38,382 bases of DNA from Lactiplantibacillus songbeiensis (GCF_005405125.1 NZ_BJDL01000005.1:1-38382), one strand, 5' to 3'. Positions 25,851-34,598 are shown, counted from the stretch's first letter. Translations and numbers: made by a program. The notes: a model not told the origin generated them from the sequence alone.

Positions 25851-26922
25851 GTGATGGCGTTCCTTCTTTGAAAATAAAATCGCGTTGAATTTGATAACTG
25901 ATAATAAATAAGATAAAGTCAACGATCATCTTGGCTAAAGTCGGCATCCATTGTCCGCTAGTCGTAGGCAGTGCCCAGGTCAACAGGTTGGTCAAATAAC
26001 CCGAGGCAAACATCTGCACTAAAAAGAGCAGGCCATACTTGATCAAGGTCTGATGACCAGCATGATCGAAGACCAGATGATGATTGATCAAGTAGTTAGC
26101 GATGGACGACAAGACCCGCGAAATGACCGTGGCAATCAGGATACTGTTGAGTACGTGATTACCGATCAAAGAGATGACCAAGTAGAACAAGCTGATATCA
26201 ATTAAGAATGAGGCCAGCCCACTGGCAGCAAACTTAAAGAAGCGCGAGTAAATCGCGATTGAGTCACGGATGACGCGAAAGTGCGATGATTTATTCCCAT
26301 CTAAGTAAATCGTGGGAATTGGGGCTTCAGTCACTTTGACATCATATTTGCGCGCTTCCAGTAACATATCGAATTCAAATTCAAACCGGTCACCCGGAAA
26401 GTTGACTAATTGCTGGGCGTAGGTCATTGGAATGACCCGCAAGCCGGTCTGTGTATCGGAGATCGATTGATGCGTCAACAGGTGCACCAAACTACTCGTC
26501 AACAAGTTACCAAAGCGACTGCGAAACGGAATGGTTTCTGTAAATTGCCGGACGCCGATGACCAAGTCGTGCGGGGTCTGTGCGAACTGTTGTAGACAAT
26601 GTTGCAGCGCGGCGACGGTGTGTTGGCCATCGGAATCCATCGTGGCAATCCCGGTCAGTTGCGGCAGTTGGCGCTGACAGTAGTCAAAGCCAGTCTTTAA
26701 AGCCGCGCCTTTACCACGATTCTGCGGGTGGTGCAGAATATGTAAACGTGAATCAGTTAGTGTCCCCAATTGCGTAAAGATGGGTTGATGCTGTGCATCG
26801 CTGCCATCATCGACCACAATAATGGCGGTGATGGGTGCGGTGATCGTAATAAGTTCATTCATAAGTTTTATTAATTTATTATCCGGATTAAGTGCCGGAA
26901 TTAGTACTCCGATGGCGGCCAT
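25837..26922 (-). CDS. Polyprenyl-phosphate glycosyltransferase fused to GtrA-like flippase
   Basis: A 361-aa protein, ATG 26922 (complement). Residues 1 to about 225 form a DPM1/GtrB-like GT2 domain (VVDDGSDA, NRGKGAALKTGF, ATMDSDGQH with the D-x-D type metal site, DTQTGLRVIP). Residues about 228-350 form a four-segment GtrA domain (FFKFAASGLASFLIDISLFY). It should make undecaprenyl-phosphate-sugar and help flip it outward. That is the donor type GT-C enzymes need, which fits the polytopic protein two genes downstream. The three genes form one minus-strand operon. A promoter is likely just upstream, where ATTATA at 26979-26984 reads TATAAT on the minus strand. Confidence 0.85.
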   Translation of the reverse strand: MAAIGVLIPALNPDNKLIKLMNELITITAPITAIIVVDDGSDAQHQPIFTQLGTLTDSRLHILHHPQNRGKGAALKTGFDYCQRQLPQLTGIATMDSDGQHTVAALQHCLQQFAQTPHDLVIGVRQFTETIPFRSRFGNLLTSSLVHLLTHQSISDTQTGLRVIPMTYAQQLVNFPGDRFEFEFDMLLEARKYDVKVTEAPIPTIYLDGNKSSHFRVIRDSIAIYSRFFKFAASGLASFLIDISLFYLVISLIGNHVLNSILIATVISRVLSSIANYLINHHLVFDHAGHQTLIKYGLLFLVQMFASGYLTNLLTWALPTTSGQWMPTLAKMIVDFILFIISYQIQRDFIFKEGTPSHVHH

Positions 26923-27089
26923 TGTCGTTACCCCTTTTGTTTAATATACCTAAATAATGTTAACGATATATCAATTTAATTATAACATTGATTTGCTTAA
27001 ACTTAACAGTTCATTCTGATGATGTCAGTTAACTATTTTGTTCCTCCAGTATTGGCGGAACAGTTGAGACATGCTGGTTGATTAGCCGT

Positions 27090-27195
27090 CTTCGTTGACC
27101 AGTCAGTTCGCGGTGGGGCAGCCCTGCAGCCCAAAGGCGGTCTGCAGGGCGCTTTTGAGCCGAAGCCACGTCTCAAAAGTTGTCCCAGCCACTGC
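27090..27195 (+). repeat. Structured repeat, type B, truncated copy
   Basis: Matches 7261-7359 up to the AGCCACT segment and then stops. CCTGCAG/CTGCAGG (27123-27148) encloses CCCAAAGGCGGT. The next hairpin is CTTTTGAG/CTCAAAAG (27152-27179); the copy at 7317 has CTTTTAAG/CTTAAAAG, a paired change on both arms. It lies in the gap 26923-27223 between the two exopolysaccharide modules. Confidence 0.82.
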
Positions 27196-27223
27196 GATTA
27201 AAACTAAGTTAATTTTTTTGAAG

Positions 27224-29278
27224 TTATAGCCATTTTGAATTCAACCAATGAGCTTCAAAATTGCTAGTTGGTCTTGGCATTCGAAGCAATAGTTGTATCA
27301 AAGAAAATATTCCAGCGACTAACTTTGTTGTTAAAACTAGTGCTTGAACATAAGTGACACTACGCTGGATGCTAGTTGAAATTGCCGCCTGCCGGTTGGT
27401 TCCTAAAATGCTGGAACGCCATGGACTATTTTTAACCCGATGCAATGTTGTTGGCGTAACTTTGAAAATCCCGGTTTTGAGCCGTTGATGATACACTTGC
27501 CAAGCCATCTTAGTGAAGGTCCGATGCCATTCGGGAATGACCACATATTGATACTGATTTAAAGCCGTGCGGAACGCTTTTTTTGATAACATAAAGTTTT
27601 CTTGACCAACAACTTTATCGGAGAGGAAGTAGTAGCGACCCACATAGCCAGTAAAGTAGTCGTTGACGTCATTAACGTGTGGATCAACGAGTAAGATCTT
27701 CGTATGATTTAGCGTCGTGGTCTGTGGGGCCAGCTTGGGTAACTGCACGGGTAATTCTTCTTTACCAAGCGTGTTGTTGTATTGAATCCCGTTGATTTCT
27801 GAGAACATCAGAATGACGGAAAAAATCATCAAGCCTAGCGCCAGAATCTGATACATATTCTTCGTGATGATCGAGTGAAACGACCGTAGTGATCGTTTGG
27901 AAATCCGTTGTTCGAAGTAAGCCCGGTCCATCGCGACGACTAGTGCCATCGCGCCTAACATCAGGTTTAGAATCACCATACTTGATAAGTAGCGTTCACA
28001 GCCGTCTAACAAGATGGCTTCCGCGTACGGCATCGAGACGATATACATCGCGAAGACACTGATGTAGTAGGCGATAAAGCTGATATCTAGGGCAATTAAG
28101 GTGGCCAATAAATTATTCTTTTTATGCATGAATAGGCGAATGACGATCCAAGCAATCAAGAGGCTTAGGTTGATCAGCAAAACGCCTCGCGTTGATAGCG
28201 AATTTAAGCTAAGAATTTGTTGGAGAAATTTATGCCCAATCTTCATGATGACCGTTGAACTTTCCCCAGCTAGCTGATGTTTATAGGCTTGGGTACTAAT
28301 CTGATGTTTTGAAACGGCCGCAAAGGTAGCGTGAACATGTTGATTCCACCAAAAGAAAGGCAAATAGCCAGCGCTCATACTGAGTGCCGTCCAGCCTAAG
28401 CTTTTCCCGCAGCGCTTCAACCAATGACCGGTTGGCTGTTTCATAAGGACATAAAACAAATAGCAACCAATCATGACGACGTACATCGCGCCGGAGTTCT
28501 TAATGAGCAATAATTCGGCACTAAAGATGGCGGCGGTGAATACCTGCAGCTTGGGGTGTTCGCGATACGCGTAGACCCCAGCAATCCCGGCAGCAGTGAC
28601 GATTGGTAAGATGAAGTCGACTAACAAGTTATTCATCCGAATCGCAATGTTAAAGACATTGGTAATTGAAATCACAAAGCAGAGTGTGAAGGCGTTCAAG
28701 GCGCGAGAACGATCCCGTAAAACGGCGAAAATCGCATAGAAACTAGCCCAGATTAATAAGAATTGGCCGAGTAACATGGCGCCGCCGCTAAAGCCGACCC
28801 AGCTGACAAATTGTGTGATAAATAGCGCTGTTGCCGGTGGGTAGGACGTAAAGGTAATTAACGGCTCAGCCGCAGTTGGTAGATGCCCTTGGAACAGGAG
28901 AAACTTAACAATCAATGCCCAATGCGAATAGTTATCGTAATGTAGTAAAGGACTGGCGTAGAGGACTTTACCGAGGATGATCCCGATAGCGAGCATCCAG
29001 ATGTCAAAGTAATGAATCCCTTCAAAAGCCAGCTGTCCGCGCTTGAAGAATAACAGGGCAATCCGGACGACTTCAATACCAACCCCAAGTAAGATGACGG
29101 CCTTTAACGCAAATGGTAGTAGATTGAGCATTGCAAACGCGTACAATAACAACGTCTGCACAATCATGGCGGTAATCCATGAGAGGTACTTATTGACACC
29201 GAGTTTCCGCAACATTCCGGTGTATCCCAGTTGGGCGATTAAAAAGATAATAAAGCCAATGATTGACACGATCTTCAC
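27224..29278 (-). CDS. Polytopic GT-C-like glycosyltransferase (module 2) with altered C-terminus
   Basis: A 684-aa protein. The start is GTG 29278 (complement), 14 bp after the stop of the synthase gene, with only a weak ribosome site, so coupled translation is likely. It is a clear paralogue of the 640-aa protein: the same multispan core, LLHYDNYSHWALIVKF and FTSYPPATALF in the first loops, and a soluble domain with TKILLVDPHVNDVNDYFTG. From about residue 613 it no longer resembles the paralogue. The segment NSPWRSSILGTNRQA is encoded by a reversed half-copy of structured repeat C. The last ~55 residues, including a hydrophobic stretch, have no counterpart and probably come from intergenic DNA read in frame. 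Activity of the core may be unaffected. Confidence 0.72.
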   Translation of the reverse strand: MKIVSIIGFIIFLIAQLGYTGMLRKLGVNKYLSWITAMIVQTLLLYAFAMLNLLPFALKAVILLGVGIEVVRIALLFFKRGQLAFEGIHYFDIWMLAIGIILGKVLYASPLLHYDNYSHWALIVKFLLFQGHLPTAAEPLITFTSYPPATALFITQFVSWVGFSGGAMLLGQFLLIWASFYAIFAVLRDRSRALNAFTLCFVISITNVFNIAIRMNNLLVDFILPIVTAAGIAGVYAYREHPKLQVFTAAIFSAELLLIKNSGAMYVVMIGCYLFYVLMKQPTGHWLKRCGKSLGWTALSMSAGYLPFFWWNQHVHATFAAVSKHQISTQAYKHQLAGESSTVIMKIGHKFLQQILSLNSLSTRGVLLINLSLLIAWIVIRLFMHKKNNLLATLIALDISFIAYYISVFAMYIVSMPYAEAILLDGCERYLSSMVILNLMLGAMALVVAMDRAYFEQRISKRSLRSFHSIITKNMYQILALGLMIFSVILMFSEINGIQYNNTLGKEELPVQLPKLAPQTTTLNHTKILLVDPHVNDVNDYFTGYVGRYYFLSDKVVGQENFMLSKKAFRTALNQYQYVVIPEWHRTFTKMAWQVYHQRLKTGIFKVTPTTLHRVKNSPWRSSILGTNRQAAISTSIQRSVTYVQALVLTTKLVAGIFSLIQLLLRMPRPTSNFEAHWLNSKWL
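27387..27430 (+). repeat. Half-copy of structured repeat type C (left arm) inside a gene
   Basis: GCCGGTTGGTTCCTAAAATG and the following CTGGAACGCCATGGAC match 21453-21489 of the full type C copy. The homology ends after ATTTTT. On the minus strand it encodes part of the C-terminus of the 684-aa membrane protein. Confidence 0.75.
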
Positions 29279-29292
29279 TCACAATCTAAGCG

Positions 29293-31275
29293 TTAAGAAT
29301 TTTGGCGCATAAAGCTGGTTAAGGTTCGTTCGATATTTTTAAGGTGCATTAGGACGTTCATATGCAACTCGTCCAGTGGCGTAATCCAGTTATCTTGTGC
29401 TTTTGGCAAGAGTTGATTATCACCATCATGAATCAGCTCTAAATAGTTGTTCTGGTCACGCGCCTGCTCAATATTAATCGTGACAGCATACCAGACCGGT
29501 TCGCGTTCCACGACGCGCACAACTTTACTGGTAAAGCGAATCGGGTGATGGTGACGATATAAGATACCGCTAAAAGGTTGTCCTTGCGGCATGCGAATCG
29601 ATTGGTCTTTGAATTCAAAGGAAAAGCCGCCTTCGGAAACGTCTCGGGTGGTGAAGCGGGCCCAACGATTGGTGCCGGGAATCAGGACTTTGCCGGGGGC
29701 TTCGCGAGCAAACCGCTCACTCTTACGATAGATATCCCGTTTCATTGAGACGAACAGGCAGAAGCTCAAGTTGATAAAATGCATCACGAGCCAGAAAGTA
29801 ATTACACTGCCGACAATAATTTCGGACCCCCACTTGCCGTAATTGAACTTAATGATAGCCAGTAACGTCATGGACCATAAGAATAAGTACGGTAAGATGT
29901 ACAACCGGTCTTTGAACGAGAACTTAACGTTTTTTTCAGTGACCTTAAACTTTTTGGCTTTAATCCCAATCGTTTCCAGAAAAACGGGAATAAATAAGTA
30001 AGGCGCGAAGAAGGTTTCTTGAATCTCGCCCCAGCGTTCGTTCCGAATCTTACTAGAAGCATCACTTAGGACATAGTGTAATAGGAAGTAACCAGGTGCC
30101 CAGATAATCATGAGCACCCAGAAATTTGCATTTACAACTTGAACTTTAAATAGGGCGTATAGCAGTGGCGCCGCAATATAAATTAAGCGTCGGGTAAACG
30201 TCCACCAATACAAGTACGTGTTGATGAGAATAATCCGGTTAATCAAGGAAAGTCGCGGATTCCAAAAAATATGCAAGTTGCGACAGCTTTGAATGACACC
30301 GCGCGCCCACCGTGTCCGTTGCTTAATGACCCCTTTAACATCAACCGGAGTAATCCCGCTAGAAACGGGTTGAGTCGTTGCCAGACTGGTATAGCCGGCC
30401 ATATTGATTTGGGTGCCGAGTTCGAAATCTTCCGTAATCGTATCAGTTGGAAAGCCACCGACTTCATCAATGGCGGCGCGTAAAAAGACGGCGTTGGACC
30501 CAGTAAAGAGTGCCGTTTCGTTGTAGCCGTTGAGCACGTTCACATCGCGTGAAAAGTAGTCTTGTTCGTTGGCCACGTAGTTTTCAGAGAATAAGTTAAA
30601 TTGAAAAATATCGGCGTTATAAAAGCTTTGTGGCGTTTGTACAAAGCCGAGTGGTTTCGTGTCATTATCGTCAGCCGCCCGTTGTGCCCAATTAGTCGTA
30701 AAAAACGGGACACTACTCATAAGAAAGTTCGAGAATGGAATCATATCCGTGTCAAAAATGGCGAATAACGGTGAATCCAGTTGTGTCATTGCGTGGTTGA
30801 TATTACCAGCTTTGGCTTTCTTGTTATTTTCCATCGTGATATAACCGACGTGATATTCAGTCGCGAGTTGCTGGACCTCAGGACGATTACCGTCATCGGC
30901 AATGTAAATGTGGACCTTGTGTTTTTCCGGATAATCCATAAAGGTAGTGGCATTAACCGTCTTGCGTAACAACGCCACGTCTTCATTATGGGTGACGATT
31001 AAGACATCGATAGCGGGCACTGGTTGTGATAAATCAAACTTTGGAATTTCTAGTTTATGGTTCTTTTTAGATTCTAAAATGCGGAAAATAATCAGCACAA
31101 AGGCCGTTAGATTCGACACAATTTCACTCCCAACCAGCATTAACGCAAAAATCAGGGTGAATAAATGGGCGTGCCACGGAATTGTAAAGAGTACCCGCCA
31201 GAGTAAGTATAAGACGGATAATGCGATTGCGAGCACGTAGACGATTTTACGATGCCAAGAAATGCGCATAGACAT
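29293..31275 (-). CDS. BcsA-like processive beta-glycosyltransferase with PilZ domain (module 2)
   Basis: A 660-aa protein, ATG 31275 (complement) four bases after GAAAGG; the ATG six bases later is an alternative. It is a close paralogue of the synthase at 23874-25850, with the same order of motifs shifted by about four residues: DD 127-128, DTD near 175, TEDFELG, KQRTRW near 319-323. The C-terminal PilZ domain keeps RKSER and DVSEGG, so c-di-GMP binding is expected. It forms a two-gene unit with the 684-aa polytopic protein. This module has no polyprenyl-phosphate glycosyltransferase of its own and may share the one from module 1. The product is a beta-glycan of unknown sugar. Confidence 0.88.
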   Translation of the reverse strand: MSMRISWHRKIVYVLAIALSVLYLLWRVLFTIPWHAHLFTLIFALMLVGSEIVSNLTAFVLIIFRILESKKNHKLEIPKFDLSQPVPAIDVLIVTHNEDVALLRKTVNATTFMDYPEKHKVHIYIADDGNRPEVQQLATEYHVGYITMENNKKAKAGNINHAMTQLDSPLFAIFDTDMIPFSNFLMSSVPFFTTNWAQRAADDNDTKPLGFVQTPQSFYNADIFQFNLFSENYVANEQDYFSRDVNVLNGYNETALFTGSNAVFLRAAIDEVGGFPTDTITEDFELGTQINMAGYTSLATTQPVSSGITPVDVKGVIKQRTRWARGVIQSCRNLHIFWNPRLSLINRIILINTYLYWWTFTRRLIYIAAPLLYALFKVQVVNANFWVLMIIWAPGYFLLHYVLSDASSKIRNERWGEIQETFFAPYLFIPVFLETIGIKAKKFKVTEKNVKFSFKDRLYILPYLFLWSMTLLAIIKFNYGKWGSEIIVGSVITFWLVMHFINLSFCLFVSMKRDIYRKSERFAREAPGKVLIPGTNRWARFTTRDVSEGGFSFEFKDQSIRMPQGQPFSGILYRHHHPIRFTSKVVRVVEREPVWYAVTINIEQARDQNNYLELIHDGDNQLLPKAQDNWITPLDELHMNVLMHLKNIERTLTSFMRQNS

Positions 31276-31415
31276 AGTACCTTTCTATTAATTATGATGT
31301 TATTTATAGATTAGGAATTCGTCTGCTTAGAAAAAACGGCAAAGTCGATAAAAAATCCAATAATTGTTAATTAGCGAACAGTTAACTAGCATCAAATATG
31401 AATTAATGATTAGTT

Positions 31416-31457
31416 TTTAATTTAGTAGTTATTCAAAATTATCACTACTAAATTAAA
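31416..31457. promoter_or_regulatory. 14-bp-arm palindrome between module 2 and arsC
   Basis: TTTAATTTAGTAGT (31416-31429) and its exact complement ACTACTAAATTAAA (31444-31457) are separated by 14 bases. It lies about 140 bp upstream of the divergent synthase gene and 110 bp upstream of the ArsC gene. No long T-run follows, so an operator or RNA leader structure is more likely than a terminator. Apart from this and the next palindrome, 31276-31566 shows no gene. Confidence 0.5.
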
Positions 31458-31520
31458 TTATACCGTTAATTTTAATAAACTAAAGCTTGAAAATCTCAAA
31501 CCTAAGCTTACTTGTGAGAA

Positions 31521-31537
31521 GTCCCAAAATATGGGAC
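31521..31537. promoter_or_regulatory. Palindrome GTCCCA-N5-TGGGAC before arsC
   Basis: A perfect 6-bp dyad around AAATA, 30 bp before the ArsC start, at the expected place of an operator at or just after the promoter. No ArsR-type gene is adjacent. The regulator is unknown. Confidence 0.4.
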
Positions 31538-31566
31538 ACTAAAGTTAATTTAAAGGACGGTGATGG

Positions 31567-31974
31567 GTGATGACCAAGCAAATTTACTTTTTATGTACGG
31601 GGAATTCTTGCCGTAGTCAGATGGCAGAAGGCTTCGCTAAGCAATTATTACCAGCGGACTGGATCGTGGCCTCTGCTGGGATTGAGCGACATGGGTTGAA
31701 TCCACGGGCAGTTCAAGCGATGGCTGAAGTGGGGATCGATATTAGCCAGCAACAATCAACTTTGATTGATCCGGCGTATTTAGCCCAATGTGATTTGGTT
31801 GTGACTTTATGCGGCGATGCCCGTGACCGTTGTCCAGTGACCCCGCCTAGCGTCCAGAAGTTGCATTGGCCATTACCGGATCCTGCCCAAGCGACTGGAA
31901 CTGAAGCCGCGCAATTAGCCGTTTTTCGGTCGGTTCGTGATGAGATTAAGCAGCGTATTTTAGCATTAAATTAA
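31567..31974 (+). CDS. arsC: Thioredoxin-coupled arsenate reductase (ArsC, LMW-phosphatase type)
   Basis: A 135-aa protein. The start is GTG 31567 (9 nt after AAGGA) or the adjoining ATG 31570. The P-loop C10-T-G-N-S-C15-R-S matches low-molecular-weight phosphatases. The second site L-C82-G-D-A-R-D-R-C89-P supplies the redox Cys pair. With the first start, the Cys positions 10, 15, 82 and 89 are exactly those of the plasmid pI258 ArsC, which cycles a C10-C82-C89 disulfide and is reduced by thioredoxin. It converts arsenate to arsenite in the cytoplasm. No arsB, arsR or acr3 neighbours are seen, so export must be encoded elsewhere. A protein tyrosine phosphatase role is less likely given C82/C89. 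Confidence 0.88.
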   Translation: MMTKQIYFLCTGNSCRSQMAEGFAKQLLPADWIVASAGIERHGLNPRAVQAMAEVGIDISQQQSTLIDPAYLAQCDLVVTLCGDARDRCPVTPPSVQKLHWPLPDPAQATGTEAAQLAVFRSVRDEIKQRILALN

Positions 31975-32430
31975 TTAGAAAATCGTTACTGTTACTTTTA
32001 AGGTGCCTTACAAGTAGACTTATTTGCCTGATGATTGTAAAAGATTTCGTATAAGCAAATATAGTAGTTAATTCAAAGCTAGAATTGTTTGTGAATACTT
32101 TAGTGTCGGGGATGGTTTGAAGGATCTAAGCATTAAGTGTCAGATTCTTAGCACTAAAAGTATTCTAGGTGGGTAAAGCAAGTGCGTGATCATGGTACGG
32201 GGACTTTGAAAAGGAAGTATCATGATAAATGTGGTGAAAATTGATGCCAAGCAATCATAACGAGTAGTTATTCAACGAAATTCTTTTAAGTAGCTGATAA
32301 AACATTCAGTCAAGTGACGTCTTTTATAAGTGTGCTTATCAATTTTTCATGGGTTTACCTAGTTGTATTTTGGAAAAGCGGTAATACTACAACTATTCCA
32401 TCCAAGTGTAACTAAGTCTACCTACAAGTA
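31975..32430. other. AT-rich gap without a recognisable gene
   Basis: All frames are short. One inverted repeat (ATCATGGTAC ... GTATCATGAT, about 32189-32225) is visible. The sequence is more AT-rich than the DNA to its left and marks the start of the accessory end of the window. It may be decayed coding DNA upstream of the fragment at 32431. Confidence 0.5.
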
Positions 32431-32595
32431 ATGTCATTTGGTCGAGTACTTTGTCAGTTACTTAACTTAGGTAAGACTGCAGATGGCTATGGAGTAGTTA
32501 ATAACCAGTATGGTACGTTTGTACAAAATAACAATGATAGTTATACTAACGTTGGAACTCAGAAACAAGTTTTAAACGCAGGTTTACAGAAATAG
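32431..32595 (+). pseudogene. 3' remnant of a surface-protein-like gene
   Basis: A 54-codon frame, MSFGRVLCQLLNLG then KTADGYGVVNNQYGTFVQNNND, ending LQK-stop. It has no ribosome site. The YGxxNxxGxFVQ motif looks like the end of a secreted repeat protein. A similar motif (NDYGIYNVTG, stop, FVQFT) appears on the far side of the insertion sequence at about 34714-34785. It sits 11 bp before the next gene and is probably the end of a broken gene. Confidence 0.4.
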
Positions 32596-32606
32596 GGTGG
32601 TCTATT

Positions 32607-33059
32607 ATGTTTTTTAAGCATGTATTACCTTTGCTGATGCTTAGTGTATCAGGATTGCTAGTTTCCAATGGACTTCAAGCATCTGCCAAAAAAATTAAAA
32701 CGAAAACTCCTACACCAAAGTTTGAACAATACTACAACATCAAATATTTGCAAGAAGCTACAGAAATTCAATATGCTATTAAGCACTCGACGAATACTTT
32801 CCCTAGAGGTACCAAAGTATCGGTAAGCTATGATCAACCACCATATACTGCCTTTATTAGGGCTAAGAAAAACAGTACCGTTTATGTAAAGCAAGGCAAA
32901 CGAACTTTATATCACAAAAAATTACCAAGTGGTGTCGGCTTTCTTAAACTAAAGTTATTTGTTTTTCAAAAGTCGATAAAGGTATATGCAACTAGTGCAA
33001 ATCATCGCAAGTCTAGTGTTAAATCTTATAAGTTTAAGCTCTATGATATGAACAAATAA
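32607..33059 (+). CDS. Small secreted basic protein, unrecognised
   Basis: A 150-aa protein, ATG 32607 after AGGGTGG. The signal peptide is clear (LPLLMLSVSGLLVSNG, cleavage near ASA-K, residue 27). The mature part is basic and rich in Lys, Tyr, Ser and Val, with alternating hydrophobic residues that suggest a beta-sandwich of about 110 residues (KVSVSYDQPPYTAFIRAKKNSTVYVKQGK region). There is no Cys, no anchor and no known motif. It follows the surface-protein remnant, so it may once have been the second gene of an operon. Function unknown. Confidence 0.65.
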   Translation: MFFKHVLPLLMLSVSGLLVSNGLQASAKKIKTKTPTPKFEQYYNIKYLQEATEIQYAIKHSTNTFPRGTKVSVSYDQPPYTAFIRAKKNSTVYVKQGKRTLYHKKLPSGVGFLKLKLFVFQKSIKVYATSANHRKSSVKSYKFKLYDMNK

Positions 33060-33129
33060 TGAAAGCTCGGTTAAAAAAGTTGCATACTAAACAAAGACTA
33101 AGTTAACTAAAGGTTGAAAGTTAATAATA

Positions 33130-33165
33130 TACAGTAAAGCCCCGGCTTGCCGGGGCTTTACTGTA
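33130..33165. terminator. Perfect 17-bp GC-rich hairpin, terminator-like
   Basis: TACAGTAAAGCCCCGGC and its exact complement are separated by only TT. The stem is flanked by A/T-rich DNA (ATAAAAA after it). It can end transcription of the small secreted protein gene. It abuts the left end of the insertion sequence and would shield the transposase from read-through. Confidence 0.7.
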
Positions 33166-33237
33166 TAAAAATAGACATGAATCACTTTACATCTGTATAC
33201 TTAAAGTGCCTAAACTCAAACATACAGAGGAGTGTCA

Positions 33238-34510
33238 TGTCCATGTCTACTATACAATATAATACTACCGATATTCATCATTTTTCAAAATTGGTCCACC
33301 CTTCAGCTACACTACGTCGTTCTTATATTTCAAAATCACACGGTATTCGTACCGAGTTACTCTTCTAGTGGCTATTGACCACTATTTTTAATCGTTATTC
33401 TATTTTTAGAGCCGAAAAAACCAATGGATTTTCAAAACGTACAGTTCGAAATTGTTTGAATAATACCCACACTAATTGGCAACGTTTAGTTCAACTTATT
33501 GGGATTCGACTGATTGAGTATATCCAACAGTTTACCGATTCCCGTCGTCGACAGGCCTTGATTATTGATGATTCGCTTTTTAAAAGTGAATTTTCTAAAG
33601 AGACTGAGCTATTAGCTCGTGCTTTTTATCATGACAAGCAATACTGTTTAAGGGGATTTCGCGCTCTAACCATTACATTTTTCACCCATGTCTTCTCGAA
33701 ATGTTAAGAACCGGTTAGGACTATTTAAATCTGTTTATCACCGTTCTCTATCTGTGCGGCGCCGTTCACAAGAACTGCGTAAAATGAACGATGTTGCACT
33801 TGAGCTAGTGGATGATGCCATTGCGTCCGGTGTTAAAGCTAAATATATTCTTTTTGATAACTGGTTTGCTTCACCACATATGTTTTCGGAACTAGTAAAG
33901 CGACATCGCGATGGTATTGGTATGTTGAAGAAAACAACGAAAGTATACTTCCGTTATCGTGATCGCGAAATGGACGTGAAAATACTATACGACATTCTTC
34001 GCCGTAGTAAATGGCCGACTAAGTCCCAATACTTGTACAGTCTGATAGTAACGTTGACGTTGCTGGCAAGAAAATGTCAATGAAATTGGTTTTTGTGACC
34101 AAACGTGGTCAAACCGATCAGTACTTGGTTTTGGCGACCACAAAACTAAGTTTAAAACCAGATGAAATCATTCAAATGTATGGTCGTTGCTGGCAAATTG
34201 AATGTTGTTTCAAAGTGGCTAAGCAATATCTTCAATTTGATCAAACTCAAATTCAAAGTTACGACGGTTTATGTGGACACTTAGCGATGGTCATGCTATT
34301 TTGGCGTTATCACAACGTAAGAACGCAGATGAACGAACCCTAGGTGATGTATTTTATGGTTATGGGTGTTCATTACCGGATATTGAAGTTGTCAGAGCCT
34401 TAGACTGGTTACTAAGGACCATAACTGGTCTAGGTGAACGTTTTGAAATGATGGCCGAGATTCTTGATACTATTTTCAATAAATTAAAAAAACATTACCA
34501 AGTAGCCTGA
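33238..34510 (+). pseudogene. Broken DDE transposase (IS4 superfamily)
   Basis: The start is ATG 33238 (or 33244) after AGAGGAG. An in-frame TAG at 33366 interrupts ELLF-stop-WLLTTIFN; a CAG-to-TAG change would explain it. Frame changes follow near 33680 (with some residues lost), near 34040 and near 34320. Read across the breaks, the protein keeps the first Asp (ALIIDDSLFKS), the second Asp (ILFDNWFASP), and the Glu in YGRCWQIECCFKVAK, which is the IS4 Y-R-E-K region. The end is LKKHYQVA at the TGA at 34508. One nonsense and at least three frameshifts make it dead. Confidence 0.85.
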
Positions 34511-34527
34511 CACGACTACTTGGTAAT
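34494..34527 (+). terminator. Hairpin overlapping the transposase stop codon
   Basis: A 12-bp perfect stem ATTACCAAGTAG / CTACTTGGTAAT around a 10-nt loop that contains the TGA stop. Confidence 0.6.
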
Positions 34528-34598
34528 GCTCAATACATCAGAAAACACTAATATTTAACCCCATAGGTCTTTTGTATCAAGGCGTGTGGTCTATTTTT

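Larger units (their letters stand above)
33167..34598 (+). mobile_element. Degenerate IS4-like insertion sequence
   Basis: The candidate ends are AAAAATAGAC at 33167-33176 and its inverted copy GTCTATTTTT at 34589-34598, bracketing a single broken transposase gene. Length would be about 1.43 kb, normal for IS4-type elements. No clear direct target repeat is visible. The transposase lesions show it cannot move by itself. Confidence 0.6.

Noticed and set aside
31567-31974. Low-molecular-weight protein tyrosine phosphatase for exopolysaccharide control
   Set aside because: The adjacent polysaccharide genes make it tempting, but the C82/C89 pair in [10 protein letters not shown] is the arsenate reductase signature.
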